Shown in pieces: positions 60,884 to 64,000 of a DNA stretch of 64,000 nt (the first letter of the stretch is position 1; each line of letters opens with the position of its first letter). Both the position numbers and the translations under genes were made by a program. The DNA lies in NCBI GenBank assembly GCA_052436255.1, contig JBQVNP010000001.1:100773-164772 (forward strand). The letters are read 5' to 3'. The notes under the pieces are model-generated. The model was not told the origin of the DNA and did no database searches. It saw only the letters and a program-made list of their open reading frames with translations. This DNA comes from Pelomonas sp052436255. Lineage in GTDB: Bacteria > Pseudomonadota > Gammaproteobacteria > Burkholderiales > Burkholderiaceae_C.

Positions 60884-61824
60884 ACATCGACGGCGTCCTG
60901 GTCACGTGGGGGGACAGGCTCTTCTACACCGGCAATCGCATGGTGAAGGGGAACGCTCCGCCCAAGCTGACCGGCGACGCGCTTCACCGCCGAGCGGCTG
61001 ATGTTCGCAGGCGCATCGCCGCAACAGTGCGGCGCGCGCCGCAGGTGATGGTGAAGGTCACCGGGGGAGGCCGCAGCATGCGAGCAATCGCTGCACACTT
61101 CCGCTACATCAGCAAGAATGGCCGCCTGGACATCGAGGACGACTGTGGAGAAATCATCAACGGTGCGCAAGCGGTTCGCGAGCTGGCTGACGACTGGCGA
61201 TTCAGCGGCGGGCTGATTCCTGAGGATGCCGAACCCAGTGGTCGACGCGAGGCGTTCAACATCATGCTGTCGATGCCGCGAGGTACGGATCCGCTGACCG
61301 TTCAGCGTGCGGCGCGAGAGTTTGCACAGGCTGAACTGGCCGGCCACAAGTACGTCATGGTGCTGCACGATCACCAAGCAAACCCTCACGTACACATCAG
61401 CGTCCGGGCGGAGTCAAGAAGCGGAAGACGACTGAATCCTCGTAAAGCCGATTTGGCCCGATGGCGCGAAACCTTTGCTGAAAAGCTTCGAGGCCTTGGA
61501 ATCGACGCTGAAGCGACCAGGCGGCTGACGCGTGGAAACCTGATGCGTGGCGACCCGCTATGGCGCCTGAGAGCCGGACAGGAAGGTCGACTCAGAAGTG
61601 GACTCGGCGTTGGCGCTGCCGGTTCCCGCAAGTCAAACTCAAGGGTTGCGGAGGCCTGGGGGCATATCGCTCGAGCTCTGACGAGCTCTCAAGACCCACG
61701 GGACGCGAGGCTGGCGGTGGAGATCAGCCAGTTCTTGGACCCGATGCCGCGCAGTGGTCGGCAGCACGCTCTTCCACCTATCGTTCAGCGAACGCGCTCA
61801 ATCGATCACTCGCCGCGTCGTTGA
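60868..61824 (+). CDS. MOBP-type relaxase
   Basis: 318-aa relaxase/mobilisation nuclease (VirD2-like). Candidate catalytic Tyr20 (RLFYTGNR), then VKVTGGGRSMRAIAAHFRYISKNG, and the metal-binding triad in HDHQANPHVHISV (His167, His169, His174, His176). It has only the nuclease domain, with no helicase. GGAGGAAG precedes ATG 60868. Nicks oriT and leads the strand into a recipient cell if a helper transfer system is present; none is in the window. Confidence 0.82.
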   Translation: MATGVNIDGVLVTWGDRLFYTGNRMVKGNAPPKLTGDALHRRAADVRRRIAATVRRAPQVMVKVTGGGRSMRAIAAHFRYISKNGRLDIEDDCGEIINGAQAVRELADDWRFSGGLIPEDAEPSGRREAFNIMLSMPRGTDPLTVQRAAREFAQAELAGHKYVMVLHDHQANPHVHISVRAESRSGRRLNPRKADLARWRETFAEKLRGLGIDAEATRRLTRGNLMRGDPLWRLRAGQEGRLRSGLGVGAAGSRKSNSRVAEAWGHIARALTSSQDPRDARLAVEISQFLDPMPRSGRQHALPPIVQRTRSIDHSPRR

Positions 61825-61837
61825 GCGCTTCGCCGCT

Positions 61838-62494
61838 TCAGGCCCCAAGAGAGTTCCAAGCGGTATTCTGCTCAACGACTTTTTGAACTTCGGGCACGTA
61901 CCACTGATAGAACTCTGCCGCTGACCATGGGCGATTGTCGCTGTACCGCGAGACAAGCTCGTTGAAACCGCCGTTGCGAACTTCGTCCAGCAAATCAAGC
62001 TGGCCGAGTGCTTCAATGGCCTCTTCTGCGCGCGACTCCTCGGGGTTCAGCAGCCGGTTGGCCAGTTCGCCGTCGAAGATGAACAGATCGACAAATCTCC
62101 GCGTCAGAAAGCGACGAACGTTAGACGGTGGAGTCCAGCCTGCATTGAAGCCTCCGACGTCAGGCGACTGCGTTGTGTAGCTCGTTTGGCCGAAGTCAAA
62201 GTCAAGCGTGAGTTCGAGTTTCAGGGCGCGATCGTCGATGCGGAGCTCAACTGAGAACTTGCCTGTGCTGTTGGAGTCACCGGCACGTCGAAACTCGCCG
62301 ATTCGAGCCGGCCCCCAGTCCTTGGCTTCACCGGTGAGCGTGGCCTTAAGCAAGTTGAGCGTCGTGGTCTTTCCCGTGCCGTTCGGCATCTGGATCAGTG
62401 CGACCTTGGGAACCGTGTTCTCCCGTTTGAACGACACCTCCATGTCCGGGCATCTGAATCCCTGCGACCTCCAACCGATGATCTCGATCTTCAT
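61838..62494 (-). pseudogene. Truncated SMC/RecF-like ATPase
   Basis: 218-aa N-terminal part of a large AAA ATPase: MKIEIIGWRSQGF start, Walker A MPNGTGKTTTLNLLKA, LFIFDGELANRLL as the ABC-type Q-loop region. Complete members would need a coiled-coil and a second ATPase half, absent here. It ends 14 bases from the relaxase stop, so a recombination cut it. Its ATG overlaps the helicase remnant's stop. Confidence 0.7.
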
Positions 62495-62996
62495 AGCTGG
62501 TCTGCCAAGGAGCCGGGTGGGGGAACCACAGCTTGGACAAGAAGGTTGATGCCCAGCATCTGCCCCTCTTCGCTCGCACCCCTCGCGCTCAGGTCGTCCA
62601 ACATCGCCAGGAGTTGTTTCTCAAGGCTTAACGGCTGGCAGTGGCACGTAATCGAACTCGACCAGGATGCCCTTGCGAATCGCGTCTTCCAACCCGAACT
62701 CGAAAACGACGCGCCCAATCTCGGATTCGATGAAAGCCGTCCCTTCTTCGTCGTACTCACGCTCCGGCGTGGCGGACAAGCCGAGCACGTAACCAAAACG
62801 AGCGTGCTTGCCGGCCAGGTCACGGCGGGACTGAGGAGCCCCCAGGCCGTGCACTTCGTCATGCACGACCAGCGTTCGGGCGGCCTGAGCTGGGGGCAGT
62901 CCGTTCATGAAATTCCCAACCCGCTCCCGGGACACGATCAGCACTGCGTCCTGCGGCTTCATCGTGAACGACATTCCCTCGTGGCGCGTTCCGAAG
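62491..62996 (-). pseudogene. Remnant of a DEAD/DEAH-type helicase
   Basis: The frames at 62621-62974 and 62491-62650 together give an SF2 helicase piece: DAVLIVSRERV, VVHDEVHGLG (DEAH-type Walker B), GLSATPEREYDEEG (SAT motif) and LVEFDYVPLP; the C-terminal end KQLLAMLDDLSARGASEEG is in another frame. The N-terminus has been removed by the IS21 element and a frameshift or deletion lies near 62630. Confidence 0.7.
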
Positions 62997-64000
62997 TGTT
63001 GGCGCCGACCGAAAATTGACCCACCTACAGCGATAGTGCCGATCCAAATTTGACCCGGGTGTTCGACCTACCCTGCCTCTTTCTTGAGCAGGGGGAAGGA
63101 GTGATCACCATGGCCATGATTGGCAAGGTCAAGCGGATGCATTTCCGCGAGAAGAAGTCTGTTCGAGAGATCGTGCGGCTGACGAGTTTGTCGCGCAACA
63201 CGGTGCGCAAATGGTTGAAGGAGGCGGTGCTGGAGGCGCCTAGCTACCGGCGCGGCGAGATGCCGGGCAAGCTCATGCCGTTCCACGAGTCGCTCAAGCG
63301 AGCCCTCAAGGTGGACGCGCACCGCCCGAGGCACGAGCGGCGCACGGCGCGGGCCCTGCATGAGCAGATCAAGCTGGAGGGCTACGGCGGGGGCTATAGC
63401 CGAGTTACCGACTTCATCCGGGCCTGGCGCCAGGGTGAGGGCCAGTCCATATCCACCAAGGCCTTCGTGCCCCTGGTCTTTGAGCTGGGCGAGGCCTTCC
63501 AGTTCGATTGGAGCGAAGAGGGGCTGGTGGTGGGCGGCATCTACTACCGCATGCAGGTCTCGCACCTGAAGCTGTGTGCGTCGAAGGCCTTCTGGCTGGT
63601 GGCCTACCCCAGCCAAGGCCACGAGATGCTGTTCGACGCGCACACCCGCTCGTTCGCGGCGCTGGGCGGCGTGGCCCGGCGCGGCATCTACGACAACATG
63701 AAGACGGCGGTCGACAAGGTCAAGAAGGGCAAGGGCCGCGTCGTCAACAAGCGCTTCGCCGTGATGTGCGCACACTACCTGTTCGATGCCGACTTCTGCA
63801 ACGTCGCCTCGGGCTGGGAGAAGGGTGTCGTCGAGAAGAACGTACAGGACAGCCGCCGGCGCATCTGGATCGACGCGGCCAAGCTCAAGTTCGGCAGCTT
63901 CGTCGAACTCAACGCCTGGCTGGGCGACCGGTGTCGCGCCCTGTGGGACGAGGTCCGCCACCCCGAGCACGACCAGTTCAGCGTGGCCGAGATGCTCGAG
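62997..64000 (+). mobile_element. IS21-family insertion sequence, left part
   Basis: The element begins at or near TGTTGGCGCC (62997). Two 22-bp terminal repeats, GCCGACCGAAAATTGACCC and GCCGATCCAAATTTGACCC, start at 63004 and 63038, the multiple terminal-repeat layout of IS21 elements. It inserts in the helicase gene. istA is cut by the window end. Confidence 0.82.
63110..64000 (+). CDS. istA: IS21-family transposase IstA (partial, runs off the window)
   Basis: At least 297 residues. N-terminal helix-turn-helix (REIVRLTSLSRNTVRKWLK), DDE catalytic residues in FQFDWSEE (Asp), IYDNMKTAV (Asp) and WEKGVVEKNVQD (Glu). ATG 63110 has AAGGAG 8 bases upstream. The partner IstB must lie beyond the end. 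Confidence 0.92.
   Translation, partial: MAMIGKVKRMHFREKKSVREIVRLTSLSRNTVRKWLKEAVLEAPSYRRGEMPGKLMPFHESLKRALKVDAHRPRHERRTARALHEQIKLEGYGGGYSRVTDFIRAWRQGEGQSISTKAFVPLVFELGEAFQFDWSEEGLVVGGIYYRMQVSHLKLCASKAFWLVAYPSQGHEMLFDAHTRSFAALGGVARRGIYDNMKTAVDKVKKGKGRVVNKRFAVMCAHYLFDADFCNVASGWEKGVVEKNVQDSRRRIWIDAAKLKFGSFVELNAWLGDRCRALWDEVRHPEHDQFSVAEMLE

Noticed and set aside
63068..63970. 300-aa minus-strand frame opposite istA
   Set aside because: Complement of the IS21 transposase frame, whose DDE motifs and ribosome site are clear.
1..64000. CRISPR arrays, tRNA and rRNA genes, integrase att sites
   Set aside because: I looked for regular spacer repeats, T-loop sequences and integrase genes and saw none I could support.

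Overview
The window is GC-rich DNA from a betaproteobacterium, most likely Burkholderiales. The evidence is the czc, mer and porin gene types, the OmpR-type regulators, and small families such as CzcE, CzcI, DUF3703 and DUF6328. It reads as an accessory region of a large mobilisable replicon or integrated element: about 46 kb of metal and envelope-stress genes followed by about 17 kb of plasmid-type backbone and mobile elements.

1-6.1 kb: a fatty acid hydroxylase-type gene and a DUF3703 gene, then a two-component system (TCS) divergent from dgkA, a small lipoprotein operon and a MipA/OmpV outer-membrane gene. A CTTAAG-N5-CTTAAG box of the PmrA/QseB type lies between the regulator and dgkA, and a second one lies just upstream of mipA with the same 3' flank. 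This suggests an envelope-stress regulon.

6.1-20.4 kb: a manganese (yybP-ykoY) riboswitch and mntP, then a complete czc-type cluster: czcE, czcI, czcCBA, a 34-aa coupled ORF, czcRS, a small membrane protein, a second czcI, a CzcP-like P1B-4 ATPase and a DUF6328 gene. Export would run from cytoplasm to periplasm (ATPase) and from periplasm to outside (RND).

20.5-26.4 kb: an orphan flgB, a porin, a Sel1-repeat protein, a small MscS channel, an HXXEE membrane protein and a short CDF transporter.

26.5-41.5 kb: a second RND operon on the minus strand (CzcI-like, OMF, a 212-aa membrane-anchored periplasmic protein, adaptor, RND pump, small periplasmic protein, His-tailed DMT permease). Its own TCS lies upstream, and a TonB-dependent receptor with a Fur-like site is divergent from that TCS. 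A second DUF3703 gene and a DsbB/DsbA-like pair follow.

41.5-48.9 kb: two unknown genes and a Tn21/Tn501-type mer operon (merTPCA, divergent merR, canonical 19-bp-spacer promoter), then an IS110-family transposase, a DUF6624 gene and the decayed end of an ABC transporter.

48.9-64 kb: backbone-like DNA with an H-NS paralogue, a secreted nuclease, a four-repeat CXXCXGXG zinc protein, an adenine-type methyltransferase, an EEP-family secreted protein, SSB, DUF932 and DUF7673 proteins, an stbABC-like stability operon, a candidate oriT, and a MobC-like protein with a MOBP-type relaxase. Three copies of a GC-rich non-coding repeat are scattered among these genes. The window ends in a truncated helicase/ATPase pair and the start of an IS21-family element.
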